Origin: an uncultured Bacteroidales bacterium
GTDB taxonomy: Bacteria > Bacteroidota > Bacteroidia > Bacteroidales > UBA932
Length of the DNA stretch: 64,000 nt
Assembly: GCA_944326355.1 (NCBI GenBank)
Contig: CALVDO010000002.1
Coordinates: forward strand, 124,001 to 188,000
Direction of reading: 5' to 3'
Shown here: one piece after another, positions 35,327-44,664 of the stretch
Numbering within the stretch: position 1 is the first letter of the stretch
Layout of the letters: each line of letters begins with the position of its first letter
Made by a program: the position numbers and the translations under genes
The notes under the pieces: generated by a model
Database searches by the model: none
What the model saw: the letters and a program-made list of their open reading frames with translations, nothing else
Told to the model about the DNA's origin: nothing

Positions 35327-36472
35327 ATGTTTGAATACGGATTTCTTCAGCAATACTGGTGGTTCATAGTGTCTCTGTTGGGCGGAATTCTCGTCTTCCT
35401 GATGTTTGTGCAGGGCGGCAACGCGCTGATATTTCCAGCCGGGAAGACGGAGCGGCAGAGGCAGATGATCGTAAATTCGACCGGCAGGAAATGGGAGTTC
35501 ACCTTCACGACTCTCGTCACTTTCGGAGGAGCGTTCTTCGCCTCCTTCCCTCTTTTCTACAGCACGAGCTTCGGAGGAGCATTCTGGGTATGGATTCTGA
35601 TTCTCGTGACCTTCGTCTTTCAGGCCGTATCCTACGAGTTCCAGACCAAGGCCGGCAATCTGCTCGGAGCAGGGACGTTCAGAGTGTTTCTCACTCTCAA
35701 CGGGTGTCTCGCCCCATTTCTCGTCGGTACGGCTGTGGGCACTTTCTTCACCGGGTCGGACTTCGTCGTCAACAAGGCTGCGGTAGGAGACAGTCTCGCT
35801 CCGGTGATCAGCGTATGGGGCAACGGATGGCATGGTCTTGAGGCCGTCGCCGACATCAGGAATCCTCTGCTCGGTCTGGCAGTGACCCTGCTCGCAGCGA
35901 CTCTCGGCTGTCTTTACATGCTCAACAACATCGATGACGAGGAGCTGTCCTCCAATCTGCGGAAACGGCTTCCGTGGACGGCAGGCGGCTTCGTGCTCTT
36001 TTTCGTCGCGTTCATCGTTGCGATATTCCTCTCGGAGGGCTATGCGGTGGACGGCAGCGGAACCGTGAGCATGGAGAGATTCAAGTATTGGCACAACTTC
36101 GTGCAGATGCCTGTCGTGGCCGTCGTATTTCTCGTCGGCACCGTATGTGTACTGTACGGCATTTTAAAGGCTGTTTTCAAGCGCGGATACCGCCGTGGAA
36201 TATGGTGGTCGGGAGCGGGCACCGTAATGGCCGTTACGGCCCTTCTGATGCTTGCCGGCTACAACGGCACTGCGTATTATCCTTCCTCGACCGATCTGCA
36301 GAGCTCTCTCACCATCTCCAACAGCTGCTCCAGCGAGTTCACTCTCACTGTCATGACTTGGGTGTCGTTCATCATTCCTTTCGTTCTGGCCTACATAGTC
36401 TATGCGTGGAGAGCGATGGACAGAAAGCCGATAACGGCCAAGGAGATCGACTCGGTTCAGGACAAGTACTGA
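35327..36472 (+). CDS. cydB: Cytochrome bd ubiquinol oxidase subunit II
   Basis: A 381-residue multi-spanning membrane protein. The N-terminal QYWWFIVSLLGGILVFLMFVQGG is the family start, and TSFGGAFWVWILILVTFVFQAVSYEFQ matches the second and third spans. About eight or nine helices can be counted. It pairs with CydA and stabilises the heme core. A 9-base segment at its 3' end (GGACAAGTA) recurs 17 bp later beyond the stop, with a weaker third copy near 36529. Confidence 0.94.
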   Translation: MFEYGFLQQYWWFIVSLLGGILVFLMFVQGGNALIFPAGKTERQRQMIVNSTGRKWEFTFTTLVTFGGAFFASFPLFYSTSFGGAFWVWILILVTFVFQAVSYEFQTKAGNLLGAGTFRVFLTLNGCLAPFLVGTAVGTFFTGSDFVVNKAAVGDSLAPVISVWGNGWHGLEAVADIRNPLLGLAVTLLAATLGCLYMLNNIDDEELSSNLRKRLPWTAGGFVLFFVAFIVAIFLSEGYAVDGSGTVSMERFKYWHNFVQMPVVAVVFLVGTVCVLYGILKAVFKRGYRRGIWWSGAGTVMAVTALLMLAGYNGTAYYPSSTDLQSSLTISNSCSSEFTLTVMTWVSFIIPFVLAYIVYAWRAMDRKPITAKEIDSVQDKY

Positions 36473-36568
36473 CCGTGGACAAGTATCGGCAGAAGGCTGT
36501 GCCGGGATGAAAAGGCGCTTCAGTTAAGGACAAATGCCGGAAATGGAAGAAAAAATTATATCAGCAAG

Positions 36569-37456
36569 ATGAAAAACAATGTATTTACAGCGGGAATGCG
36601 GGCTGCGGCCTCATTCCTGCTCCTTGTGGCTGCGGCATTTTCCGCCTCCGGAAATGTGCCCGGAGAGGCCGCATCCGGGAAAGGGGATGAGCCTGACGGC
36701 ATCAGGGTAATGTCATTCAACATACGCAACGGTGAGGCCAATGACGGTACCAATTCATGGCCTTATCGCTGCCCTGCCGTCGCAATGATGATAGAGGATA
36801 CCCGCCCTGCCGTGCTCGGGCTACAGGAAGCCTATTATTACCAGCTATATTTCATCACCGAGAATCTCCTCCAGTATGAGGCTGTGGGAGTCGGCAGGGA
36901 AGACGGGAAGCGCGAAGGGGAGTATGCTGCCATCGTCTATGACAAGAAGCGCGTCTCCCTGAAGAAATGGGGCACATTCTGGCTTTCCGAGACTCCTTCA
37001 GAGCCTTCGACCGGCTGGGACGCCGCCTGCAGGAGGACGGCTACATGGGCCCTGATGAAGGACAAGGCTTCCGGCAGGAACTTCCTGTTTGTGAACACTC
37101 ATCTTGACCATGTCGGCAGGGAGGCCAGAGAGAAGGGGCTTCAGCTCATTGCGGACAGGATAGCCGAGATCAACAGGGACAATCTGCCGGTTGTGCTTAC
37201 CGGTGACTTCAACGTCACTCCCGACGATCCGGTGCTCAAGGTTCTGGACGGCAGACTCAAGAATGTGCGCGACATCGCCCGGAAGACCGACAGGCAGGGA
37301 ACATTCAACAACTGGGGCAGGAGCGATGATGTCATAGACTACATCTTCTGCTCAGGCTTCAGCTCCTGCCCTGAGTTCAGGACGGTGAGGGAACACTATG
37401 CGGACCGCACGTTCATTTCCGACCATTATCCCGTCGAGGCTCTGCTGAGGTTCTGA
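36569..37456 (+). CDS. Secreted endonuclease/exonuclease/phosphatase (EEP) family protein
   Basis: A 295-residue protein with a signal peptide (residues 1-30, ending near ASG). EEP catalytic blocks are visible: VMSFNIRNGEAND (metal Asn), LGLQEAYYYQL (metal Glu), FLFVNTHLDHVGREAR (Asp/His), LTGDFNVTPDDP (Asp-Asn) and the terminal SDHYPVEALLRF (catalytic Asp-His). The family covers nucleases, sphingomyelinases and inositol phosphatases; in Bacteroidota such secreted forms are usually annotated only to family. A substrate cannot be chosen. Its last codons form half of a palindrome shared with dnaE. Confidence 0.88.
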   Translation: MKNNVFTAGMRAAASFLLLVAAAFSASGNVPGEAASGKGDEPDGIRVMSFNIRNGEANDGTNSWPYRCPAVAMMIEDTRPAVLGLQEAYYYQLYFITENLLQYEAVGVGREDGKREGEYAAIVYDKKRVSLKKWGTFWLSETPSEPSTGWDAACRRTATWALMKDKASGRNFLFVNTHLDHVGREAREKGLQLIADRIAEINRDNLPVVLTGDFNVTPDDPVLKVLDGRLKNVRDIARKTDRQGTFNNWGRSDDVIDYIFCSGFSSCPEFRTVREHYADRTFISDHYPVEALLRF

Positions 37457-37478
37457 AGAAGTCACTTCTTCAGAACCT
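37448..37478. repeat. 31-bp palindrome spanning both stop codons of convergent genes
   Basis: Arms AGGTTCTGAAGAAGT (37448-37462) and ACTTCTTCAGAACCT (37464-37478) are perfect, with one central base. The EEP stop is 37454-37456; the dnaE stop is at 37462-37464 on the other strand, at the centre. No U-tract follows on either strand. Confidence 0.85.
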
Positions 37479-40400
37479 TATAACGTATGTTCATTTCCTG
37501 AAGGTTCTCGATGAACGGGTGGTTTATCGACACCTGGAACTTTCTGGAGAGGAACTCGATATTGTATCTGGTCACAGGGTCGAAGAGGAACATGGTAAGA
37601 GGCACATTCCCCTTATTGTTCTTCAGCAGCTTCGTGAGATCCTGCCTGAATCCGTCGTTGAGCATCGGTGTGGTCACATAGATTGCGAATCCCTTGATGA
37701 ATGTCTCAGTGACATTGCCGAGGTGGATGACGTTCTTTATCTTAAGGACATAGGGAGGGTCTCCCTTCTCTTTTCTCTCATCCGGATTTCTGAAGAACTT
37801 TTCCTCTATCTGCCCTTCAATGTAGACTGCCGAATTCTGCTCGAGCTTGCCTTTGTAGGTTTCCATTTCCTTCCCGTTCAGCACGAACTCGTAACTTCCG
37901 TCAAAGTCCTCAAGGGCGATTTTCATGTATGGCTTGCCGAATTTGTTGGTGCCTGAGGTCACTGAAGTGAGGAATCCTCCGATGCTCACCTTCTTTACCG
38001 ACTTCTCTCTGTCGCATTTCGCGATCAGCTCGGGCAGCTCGCTGACACTGCAAGTTGAGAAATTCTTTATCTCAAATGAATATCTGTCAAGGGGATGCGA
38101 TGACAGGTACATTCCCACCAGTTCCTTTTCCCTGTGCAGCATCTCAAGCACATTCTCTTCCCCTTTCATCGGGGGCATCTCCGGCCTCTGCGGCCTGATC
38201 TCCTCGGAGTCTCCGAAAAGTGACACTGACGCGTCCAGAGTGTCTTTCCGGTACAGGTCGGCATATCTTACGAGGGCATCGAGAAAGATGTCCCCCGACT
38301 CGCACGGAAGGAGATACTGCGTTCTCGTATGGCCGAAGCTGTCGAATGCCCCGGAAAACAGCAGTGATTCGTATGCCTTGCGGTTGACCGTGCCGGCCAT
38401 CCTCTCGGCGAAGTCGAAGATGTCGGTAAACAGTCCGTTTTCCTCCCTTTCCTTCAGGATGGCCTTGACTATGTTGTCGCCGAAGCCCTTGATGCCTCCG
38501 AGTCCGAAGCGTATGTTGCCCTCCCTGTTGACGGTGAATCTGGCGTCACTCTCGTTGATGTCCGGATTGAGCACCTTGATCCTGGACTTCTTGGCGTCGT
38601 CCATGATCTTCTTTATCTCATCGAGGTTGGAGAGGTTCTTGCTGAGGTTGGCGGCCTGGAACTCGGCGGGGTAGTGTGCCTTGAGATAGCCCGTCTGGTA
38701 GCTTACCCATGCGTAGCACGTGGCGTGCGACTTGTTGAAGGCGTACTGGGCGAATTTTCTCCAGTCTCCCCATATCTTTTCCAGTACAGACTCCGGATGC
38801 CCGTGCTCTGTGCCTCCCTTGATGAACTTTCCGTGCAGGGATTCGAGCACATCCAGCTGTTTCTTTCCCATGGCCTTGCGCAGCTTGTCCGCCTCGCCTT
38901 TGGTGAAGCCGGCGAGCTTCTGTGAGAGAAGCATGACCTGCTCCTGATAGACGGTGACTCCGTATGTGTCCTGGAGAAATTCCTCCATCTCGGGAAGGTC
39001 ATATTCTATCTTTTCACGGCCCTGTTTCCTCTCGACGAATGACGGTATATAGTCAAGAGGCCCCGGCCTGTAGAGCGCGTTCATGGCTATCAGATCCTCA
39101 AACCTCGTCGGCTGGAGCTTCTGGAGCCACTGCTTCATGCCCTCGGACTCGAACTGGAACACGCTCGTGGTGTCTCCCCGTCCGTAGAGCCTGTATGTCT
39201 CCTCATCGTCGATAGGTATCTTTTCTATGTCTATTTCGATGCCGTGGCGCTTCTTTATGTTTTCAACGCACTCCTTAATGATCGACAGTGTTCTGAGCCC
39301 GAGGAAGTCCATCTTCAGCATGCCGACATCCTCGATGAAGCAGCCTTCATACTGTGACACCCAGACATCCTCTCCCGTGGCCTTGTCTGATGCTATGCTG
39401 ATCGGAATATAGTCCGTCAGGTCTCCTCGGCCGATGATCATCGCGCAGGCGTGTACTCCTGTCTGCCTGATGCATCCCTCGAGCTTCACGGCATATTTGA
39501 GCACGTCCTTGGTGAGTTCAGAGCCGTTTTCATACTCTTGCTTCAGTTCGGGAAGGTATTTTACGCAGTTGGCGAGCTTCGGCTTGACCTCCTCCTTGAC
39601 TTTTCTCGTCACATATCTCGCGTCGACGGAAATCTTTTGTCCCTTGTGCTCGGGGTCGTTCTTTTCGACCTTCTTGACCGTAACCTTTTCCTTTGGCCCC
39701 GGCTCCTCATTCTCGGCAAGCTCCACTTCCTCCTCCACTTCCGCCTCAAACGGCTTGTCCGGAATCATCTTGGTGAGCCTCGCCGACTCGTCCATCGGCA
39801 TATTGCTCACACGCGCCACATCCTTGATGGCCATCTTTGCAGCCATAGTTCCGAATGTGACCACATGGGAGATATGGTCCTTTCCGTAGGTATCCTCGAC
39901 ATATTTGAACACCTTGTAGCGTCCGTCGTCGTCGAAGTCTATGTCTATATCAGGCATCGAGATGCGGTCCGGGTTGAGGAAACGCTCAAACAGGAGCTGG
40001 TATTTTATCGGGTCTACATTGGTTATTCCCAGACAGTATGCCACGGCTGACCCCGCAGCGGAGCCACGGCCCGGTCCGACCCAGATGCCGTTGCGCCGTG
40101 CAGCCGCGATGAAGTCCTGCACGATGAGGAAGTAGTCCGGGAATCCCATTCGGCATATCGTCTTCAGCTCGAAGTCGATGCGTTCCGCCTGCTCGGCGTT
40201 CAGCTCACCGTACCGTCTTTTCGCGCCTTCGTAGCACAGATGGCAGAGGTATGCCACAGAATGCGTGAACATCTCCCCTCTGTCGTTCCCGTCCTTGTCG
40301 CATCTTCCGGCGTCAATCACGTCCTTGTATTTTTCAAGATACTTGTCCACATCCTTCAGGAAGGATTCCTCTATCTTGAATATCGGAAGCACGTGTCCAC

Positions 40401-41259
40401 GGTCGATCTCGTATCTCTCCACCTTGTCGCAGACCTCGAGAGTATTCTCGAGAAATTCCGGATGGTCAGGGAAGAGGGCGAGCATCTCCTCTTCGCTCTT
40501 TATGTATTCCTGCTGGGTATATCTGAGCCTCTTCTCGTCCGTCAGGTAGGCGTTGGTCGTAAGGCAGATGAGTCTGTCGTGGGCGGGACCGTCCTCTTTC
40601 CGCACGAAATGCGCGTCATTGGTGGCAACTATCTTCACGCCGGTCTTCTTCGACAGCTCTATTATGCCCTCAAGGGCGATCTTCTGCCTCTCGTACACAT
40701 CCTGCGACTGTCCGGGAACTTCAGTCCTGTGCAGCTGCACCTCGAGGTAGTAGTCCTCTCCGAACACCTTTTTGTGCCACTCTATGGCCTTTTCCGCCGC
40801 ATCCATGTCTCCGTCCAGAATGTTCCTCGGCACCTCTCCGGCAATGCAGGCTGAGCAGCATATCAGGTCTTTGGCGTATTTCTCCACCACCTCGTGGCTC
40901 ACCCTCGGCTTGTAGTACATTCCCTCGATGTGTCCGGTAGAGACTATCTTCATGAGATTCTTATAGCCGTTGTAGTTCTTGGCCAGAAGTATCAGATGAT
41001 AATATTTGCTGTGCTCCTTGTCCTTGATCTTATGGTCGAAATGCCTCGTGACATAGATCTCGCATCCTATGATAGGCTTCACGGACGGATGTTTCTTTGC
41101 GAATTTGAAGAATTCCTTGACTCCGTACATGTTGCCGTGATCGGTTATGGCTATTCCCGGCATCCCGAGCTCATCCGCCCGGTTGAAGAGGTTTTCAATC
41201 GACGACTGACCGTCCAGTATAGAATACTGGGTATGCACATGAAGGTGAACGAATGACAT
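37462..41259 (-). CDS. dnaE: DNA polymerase III alpha subunit
   Basis: A 1265-residue replicative polymerase. The PHP domain begins VHLHVHTQYSILDG. The catalytic aspartates are in MPDIDIDFDDDGRY near residue 436, and GPGRGSAAGS precedes them. A lysine/glutamate-rich insertion of about 40 residues lies near 500-540. Helix-hairpin-helix and OB-fold regions follow, the latter at about 1110-1160 (VSIGGFLTSVTSGTNKFGK). Its start lies below a TTATCAACA-containing stretch that may bind DnaA. It converges on the EEP gene with its stop inside a palindrome. Confidence 0.96.
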   Translation of the reverse strand: MSFVHLHVHTQYSILDGQSSIENLFNRADELGMPGIAITDHGNMYGVKEFFKFAKKHPSVKPIIGCEIYVTRHFDHKIKDKEHSKYYHLILLAKNYNGYKNLMKIVSTGHIEGMYYKPRVSHEVVEKYAKDLICCSACIAGEVPRNILDGDMDAAEKAIEWHKKVFGEDYYLEVQLHRTEVPGQSQDVYERQKIALEGIIELSKKTGVKIVATNDAHFVRKEDGPAHDRLICLTTNAYLTDEKRLRYTQQEYIKSEEEMLALFPDHPEFLENTLEVCDKVERYEIDRGHVLPIFKIEESFLKDVDKYLEKYKDVIDAGRCDKDGNDRGEMFTHSVAYLCHLCYEGAKRRYGELNAEQAERIDFELKTICRMGFPDYFLIVQDFIAAARRNGIWVGPGRGSAAGSAVAYCLGITNVDPIKYQLLFERFLNPDRISMPDIDIDFDDDGRYKVFKYVEDTYGKDHISHVVTFGTMAAKMAIKDVARVSNMPMDESARLTKMIPDKPFEAEVEEEVELAENEEPGPKEKVTVKKVEKNDPEHKGQKISVDARYVTRKVKEEVKPKLANCVKYLPELKQEYENGSELTKDVLKYAVKLEGCIRQTGVHACAMIIGRGDLTDYIPISIASDKATGEDVWVSQYEGCFIEDVGMLKMDFLGLRTLSIIKECVENIKKRHGIEIDIEKIPIDDEETYRLYGRGDTTSVFQFESEGMKQWLQKLQPTRFEDLIAMNALYRPGPLDYIPSFVERKQGREKIEYDLPEMEEFLQDTYGVTVYQEQVMLLSQKLAGFTKGEADKLRKAMGKKQLDVLESLHGKFIKGGTEHGHPESVLEKIWGDWRKFAQYAFNKSHATCYAWVSYQTGYLKAHYPAEFQAANLSKNLSNLDEIKKIMDDAKKSRIKVLNPDINESDARFTVNREGNIRFGLGGIKGFGDNIVKAILKEREENGLFTDIFDFAERMAGTVNRKAYESLLFSGAFDSFGHTRTQYLLPCESGDIFLDALVRYADLYRKDTLDASVSLFGDSEEIRPQRPEMPPMKGEENVLEMLHREKELVGMYLSSHPLDRYSFEIKNFSTCSVSELPELIAKCDREKSVKKVSIGGFLTSVTSGTNKFGKPYMKIALEDFDGSYEFVLNGKEMETYKGKLEQNSAVYIEGQIEEKFFRNPDERKEKGDPPYVLKIKNVIHLGNVTETFIKGFAIYVTTPMLNDGFRQDLTKLLKNNKGNVPLTMFLFDPVTRYNIEFLSRKFQVSINHPFIENLQEMNIRYKVLKK

Positions 41260-41292
41260 TTCCGCTTGTATTTATTTTGTGGGGGTGAGTTG

Positions 41293-41300
41293 CAAAGATA
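41293..41300 (-). promoter_or_regulatory. Candidate -7 box for dnaE
   Basis: The minus strand reads TATCTTTG, an exact TAnnTTTG, 33 nt before the dnaE ATG. No TTG at normal -33 spacing. Confidence 0.45.
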
Positions 41301-41329
41301 CTTAAAAAACCACTGCCGTATCTCATGCT

Positions 41330-41347
41330 TTTTCCACTTGTTGATAA
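41330..41347. promoter_or_regulatory. Possible DnaA-binding pair upstream of dnaE
   Basis: TTTTCCACT (41330-41338) directly abuts TGTTGATAA (41339-41347, reverse complement TTATCAACA). Both resemble the DnaA box TTATCCACA and lie about 40-60 bp upstream of the predicted dnaE start. The TTATCAACA 9-mer is shared with the mfd-ruvB gap. Confidence 0.35.
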
Positions 41348-41380
41348 CTTTCCCTGGCCCTGACGTAAGACCCCGGACAA

Positions 41381-41413
41381 AAGAAAAGCGGATGCCCAGA
41401 CGGACATCCGCTC
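41381..41413 (-). terminator. secDF terminator
   Basis: A stem of about 11 bp pairs AGCGGATG (41387-41394, plus flanking bases) with CATCCGCT (41405-41412); on the minus strand it is followed by TTTTCTTTT. It lies 47 bp below the secDF stop. Confidence 0.85.
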
Positions 41414-41459
41414 TATTCGTATCCTGTTCATGATCAGCTCATGACAGGTTTTTCAAGTG

Positions 41460-44400
41460 TCACTTTATGATCTGCTTCCTTGCGTTTCTCTTTTCAATCC
41501 ACATCGTCACGTCGTACATGAGCGGAGTGGCGATGAAAAGGGAAGCGTAAGTACCCACGGCGATTCCGACGATGAGGGCCACTGCGAGACCTCTTATGAC
41601 TTCACCGCCGAAGATTGCGATCGCAACCATCACTATGAGGGTGGTAAGCGACGTGTTCATCGTACGAGAGAGAGTGCTGTTGAGAGCCGAGTTGGCGTTG
41701 ACGTCGAGAGGCATCTTCGGATGCAGAGTCTTGTATTCGCGGATACGGTCGAAGATGACCACGGTATCGTTGATGGCGTATCCGATGATGGTCAGCACGG
41801 CCGCGATGAACGTCTGGTCGACGTCAAGGCTGAACGGCAGTATTCCGGAGAAGATGGAGAAGAAGCCTACCACTATGATGGCCGTATGGGCAAGACCCAT
41901 GACTCCGCCGAATCCCCATGTCCACTTCTTGAAGCGGAACGCGATGTAGATGAAGATTGCTATCAGCGCTATCACAACGGCGATGATGGCGTCTCTCTTC
42001 ATGTCGTTCGCGATGGTAGGACCCACCTTGTCAGAGCTGATGATTCCGTTAGGATTCTCAAGCGTCGATCTGAACTCGTCAAACGTGAGCTGCTCGGCGA
42101 AGAATCCCTTGAGGGCGTTGTAGAGCTTTGCCTCCACCTCGGCATCCGCTTCGGTAGACTCTTCCTCCACCTTGTACTGGGTGGTGATCTTCATCTGGCT
42201 CTCGCCTCCGAACTGCTTTACTTCAACTGCTCCGTCAAATTCGTTGATGGCCGCTTCCCTGATGTCTTCAGCGAGCACAGGCTGGTCGAATCTCACCACG
42301 AAGGTGCGGCCTCCGGTGAAGTCCACTCCGTATGTGAATCCCTTTGTGAAGATGGACACGATGCAGAGGACGATCACTATGCCGGAAATCGTATATGTGA
42401 ACTTTCTCTTGCTGAGGAAGTTGACATGAGTGTTCTGAAGCAGGTTGCGGGTGTATCTGTTGTCGAACGTGATGTTCTTGCCCTTTGCGAGCCTGTCTTC
42501 GAAGATGAGTCTTGAGATGAATATCGAGGTCAGGATCGAGGTGATGATACCGATGATCAGAGTCGTCGCGAATCCCTGCACCGGACCTGAACCGAAGATG
42601 AAGAGCACGATACCGGTGATGATGGTCGTGAGCTGACCGTCGATGATGGCCGAGTAGGCGTTCGAATAGCCGTCTGCTATCGCCCTGCCCAGTCCCTTGC
42701 CGGAACGGAGCTCCTCCTTGATGCGTTCGTATATGATGACGTTGGCGTCGACGGCCATACCCAGAGTCAGGACGAGACCGGCGATTCCCGGCAGCGTCAG
42801 CACGGCTCCGAATGATACGAGTGAGCCGAGGAGCAGAAGCACGTTGCAGAGCAGCGCGACATCAGCCACGAGGCCTGCCCCGTGATAGAAGAACGCCATG
42901 TATGCAAGCACGAGAAGGAACGCGATGAGGAACGATATGAGACCCGCGTTGATCGACTCTGCTCCGAGGGAAGGTCCGACAACCTGCTCCTGAATGATGG
43001 TCGCAGGGGCAGGGAGCTTACCGGACTTGAGCACGTTGGCAAGGTCTTCAGCCTCCTCGAGAGTGAAGTTTCCGGAGATCTCCGAGCTTCCCCCCGTTAT
43101 TTCCGTGTTCACGACAGGGTAAGAGTACACCATTCCGTCGAGAACGATGGCTATCTGCCTTCCGATGTTGTCCTTTGTCATTCTCGCCCAGATGTTGGCG
43201 CCCTCGGCGTTCATCGTCATCGACACGTGAGGGTTACCTCCGTTGTTGCCGTACTGCACGCGGGCATCTGTCACGGCGCCTCCGTCAAGCGGAGCCAGTC
43301 CGTCCCTCGAAGTCGCTTTGATTGCCACGAGCTCGTAGGTGTTTCCTCCCTCAATGTAGGATGACGGCTTCACCGTCCAGTATGCCTTGAACTCGGCCGG
43401 GAAGAGGGCTTCGATCTGAGGCATGTTGAGCCAGCGGTTGATTTTTGCCGTGTCGGCGTAGTTGGCGTATCCTATGCAGGCGCCAGTAGCCAGCCTTCCG
43501 TTGAACATTGCAGGCTGAAGGGCTGCAAAGAGCGGGTTCTCCTTTCTGTAGCGTTCAATTTCCTGTGCGTCGGCCGCCTGATTCTTAAGCTCCTCGGAAA
43601 GGAGGGAGTCTGCCGATGAGGCGGTCTCTTCCTTCACCTCGGTTTCCTGTGCCGGAGCGGCGTTTTCCTCTGAAGAGAGGAGCTGTGCGAGAGTGCTGTT
43701 GGCCTCCTGAAGGAACGGGAATATCTCGGAGTTGTCGTAAGTTGCCCAGAATTCGAGGGATGCCGTGCCCTGCAGAAGCTTTCTGACACGCTCAGGCTCC
43801 TTAACTCCCGGAAGCTCCACGAGGATTCTTCCGCTGTTTCCGAGCTTCTGTATGCTCGGCTGGGTCACTCCGAAGCGGTCGATACGGTTTCTCAGCACGT
43901 TGAACGAGTTGGATATGGCACTTTCAGCCTCCTCGCGGATCACTCCTATCACCTCGTCATCGCTCGACTCGGGGCCGATCTTGTCCCTCATCTCATAGGT
44001 GCCGAAGATCTGCGCGAGCCGCTGTCCGTTCCCCACTTCATTCCAGGCCTCCTGAAAGAGGGTGATGAAATCCGCTCTCGAAGTCACGCTTCTCTCGTTG
44101 GCCAGAGCGAGCGCCTGATTGAACTCTGGAGACTGATTGTTGCCGGAAAGTGCGCGGACAAGGTCCTCGAGCTGCACCTGAAGCATCACGTTCATGCCTC
44201 CCTTGAGGTCGAGGCCGAGGTTGATCTCCTTCTCCTTCACGTCCTTGTAGGTGTAGCCGAAGTATACCTTCTCCATGGAGACGGAGTCGATGTATCTCCT
44301 GTTCCCCTCCTTTCTCACCGAATCGAGGTAGAAAGCCCTGTCCTCCTCCGGAACACTGTTGAATGCGGCTGATCTCTGTACGCGGTCAACGGTCTTCTCC

Positions 44401-44516
44401 GCATATTTCGCCGCCTTGTTCTCCTGAATTTTGGTGACAAGGGTAAACGAAAGCTGCCAGAGACAAACTATGGCCAGTATGATCGCCACAAATCTGATAG
44501 CACCTTTACTTTGCAT
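41460..44516 (-). CDS. secDF: Fused protein-export subunit SecDF
   Basis: A 1018-residue fusion of SecD and SecF, which use the proton-motive force to pull substrates through SecYEG. The SecD half has one N-terminal anchor, LGLDLKGGMNVMLQV, an enlarged periplasmic domain with an acidic Ala/Glu segment (EENAAPAQETEVKEETASS), and TLGMAVDANVIIYERIKEEL. The SecF half starts near residue 700 and shows GVDFTGGRTFVVRF and GYAINDTVVIFDRIRE. About twelve helices are expected. The SecD-SecF fusion is usual for Bacteroidota and some Firmicutes. It has its own terminator. Confidence 0.95.
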   Translation of the reverse strand: MQSKGAIRFVAIILAIVCLWQLSFTLVTKIQENKAAKYAEKTVDRVQRSAAFNSVPEEDRAFYLDSVRKEGNRRYIDSVSMEKVYFGYTYKDVKEKEINLGLDLKGGMNVMLQVQLEDLVRALSGNNQSPEFNQALALANERSVTSRADFITLFQEAWNEVGNGQRLAQIFGTYEMRDKIGPESSDDEVIGVIREEAESAISNSFNVLRNRIDRFGVTQPSIQKLGNSGRILVELPGVKEPERVRKLLQGTASLEFWATYDNSEIFPFLQEANSTLAQLLSSEENAAPAQETEVKEETASSADSLLSEELKNQAADAQEIERYRKENPLFAALQPAMFNGRLATGACIGYANYADTAKINRWLNMPQIEALFPAEFKAYWTVKPSSYIEGGNTYELVAIKATSRDGLAPLDGGAVTDARVQYGNNGGNPHVSMTMNAEGANIWARMTKDNIGRQIAIVLDGMVYSYPVVNTEITGGSSEISGNFTLEEAEDLANVLKSGKLPAPATIIQEQVVGPSLGAESINAGLISFLIAFLLVLAYMAFFYHGAGLVADVALLCNVLLLLGSLVSFGAVLTLPGIAGLVLTLGMAVDANVIIYERIKEELRSGKGLGRAIADGYSNAYSAIIDGQLTTIITGIVLFIFGSGPVQGFATTLIIGIITSILTSIFISRLIFEDRLAKGKNITFDNRYTRNLLQNTHVNFLSKRKFTYTISGIVIVLCIVSIFTKGFTYGVDFTGGRTFVVRFDQPVLAEDIREAAINEFDGAVEVKQFGGESQMKITTQYKVEEESTEADAEVEAKLYNALKGFFAEQLTFDEFRSTLENPNGIISSDKVGPTIANDMKRDAIIAVVIALIAIFIYIAFRFKKWTWGFGGVMGLAHTAIIVVGFFSIFSGILPFSLDVDQTFIAAVLTIIGYAINDTVVIFDRIREYKTLHPKMPLDVNANSALNSTLSRTMNTSLTTLIVMVAIAIFGGEVIRGLAVALIVGIAVGTYASLFIATPLMYDVTMWIEKRNARKQIIK

Positions 44517-44629
44517 AATTCTGTATACGTTAGATTATTTGTTGTCTTTTCATCCGGATGCGGCCTGTTCCCGTTTCCGCAAAATAGGGCACAAATTTAC
44601 TATTTTTTTCTTATAAATAAAGTATTTCT

Positions 44630-44637
44630 TATTTTTG
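44630..44637 (+). promoter_or_regulatory. Candidate -7 box for the PD40/SPOR gene
   Basis: TATTTTTG, an exact TAnnTTTG, 27 nt before ATG 44665. Confidence 0.45.
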
Positions 44638-44664
44638 TTGATTGTAAATGAGCGGAAAAGGAAC

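Noticed and set aside
39451..40050. Antisense frame opposite dnaE
   Set aside because: Low-complexity Leu/Val/Arg composition typical of a shadow frame.
41457..42515. Long antisense frame opposite secDF
   Set aside because: Highly charged, without domains; explained by codon bias of secDF.
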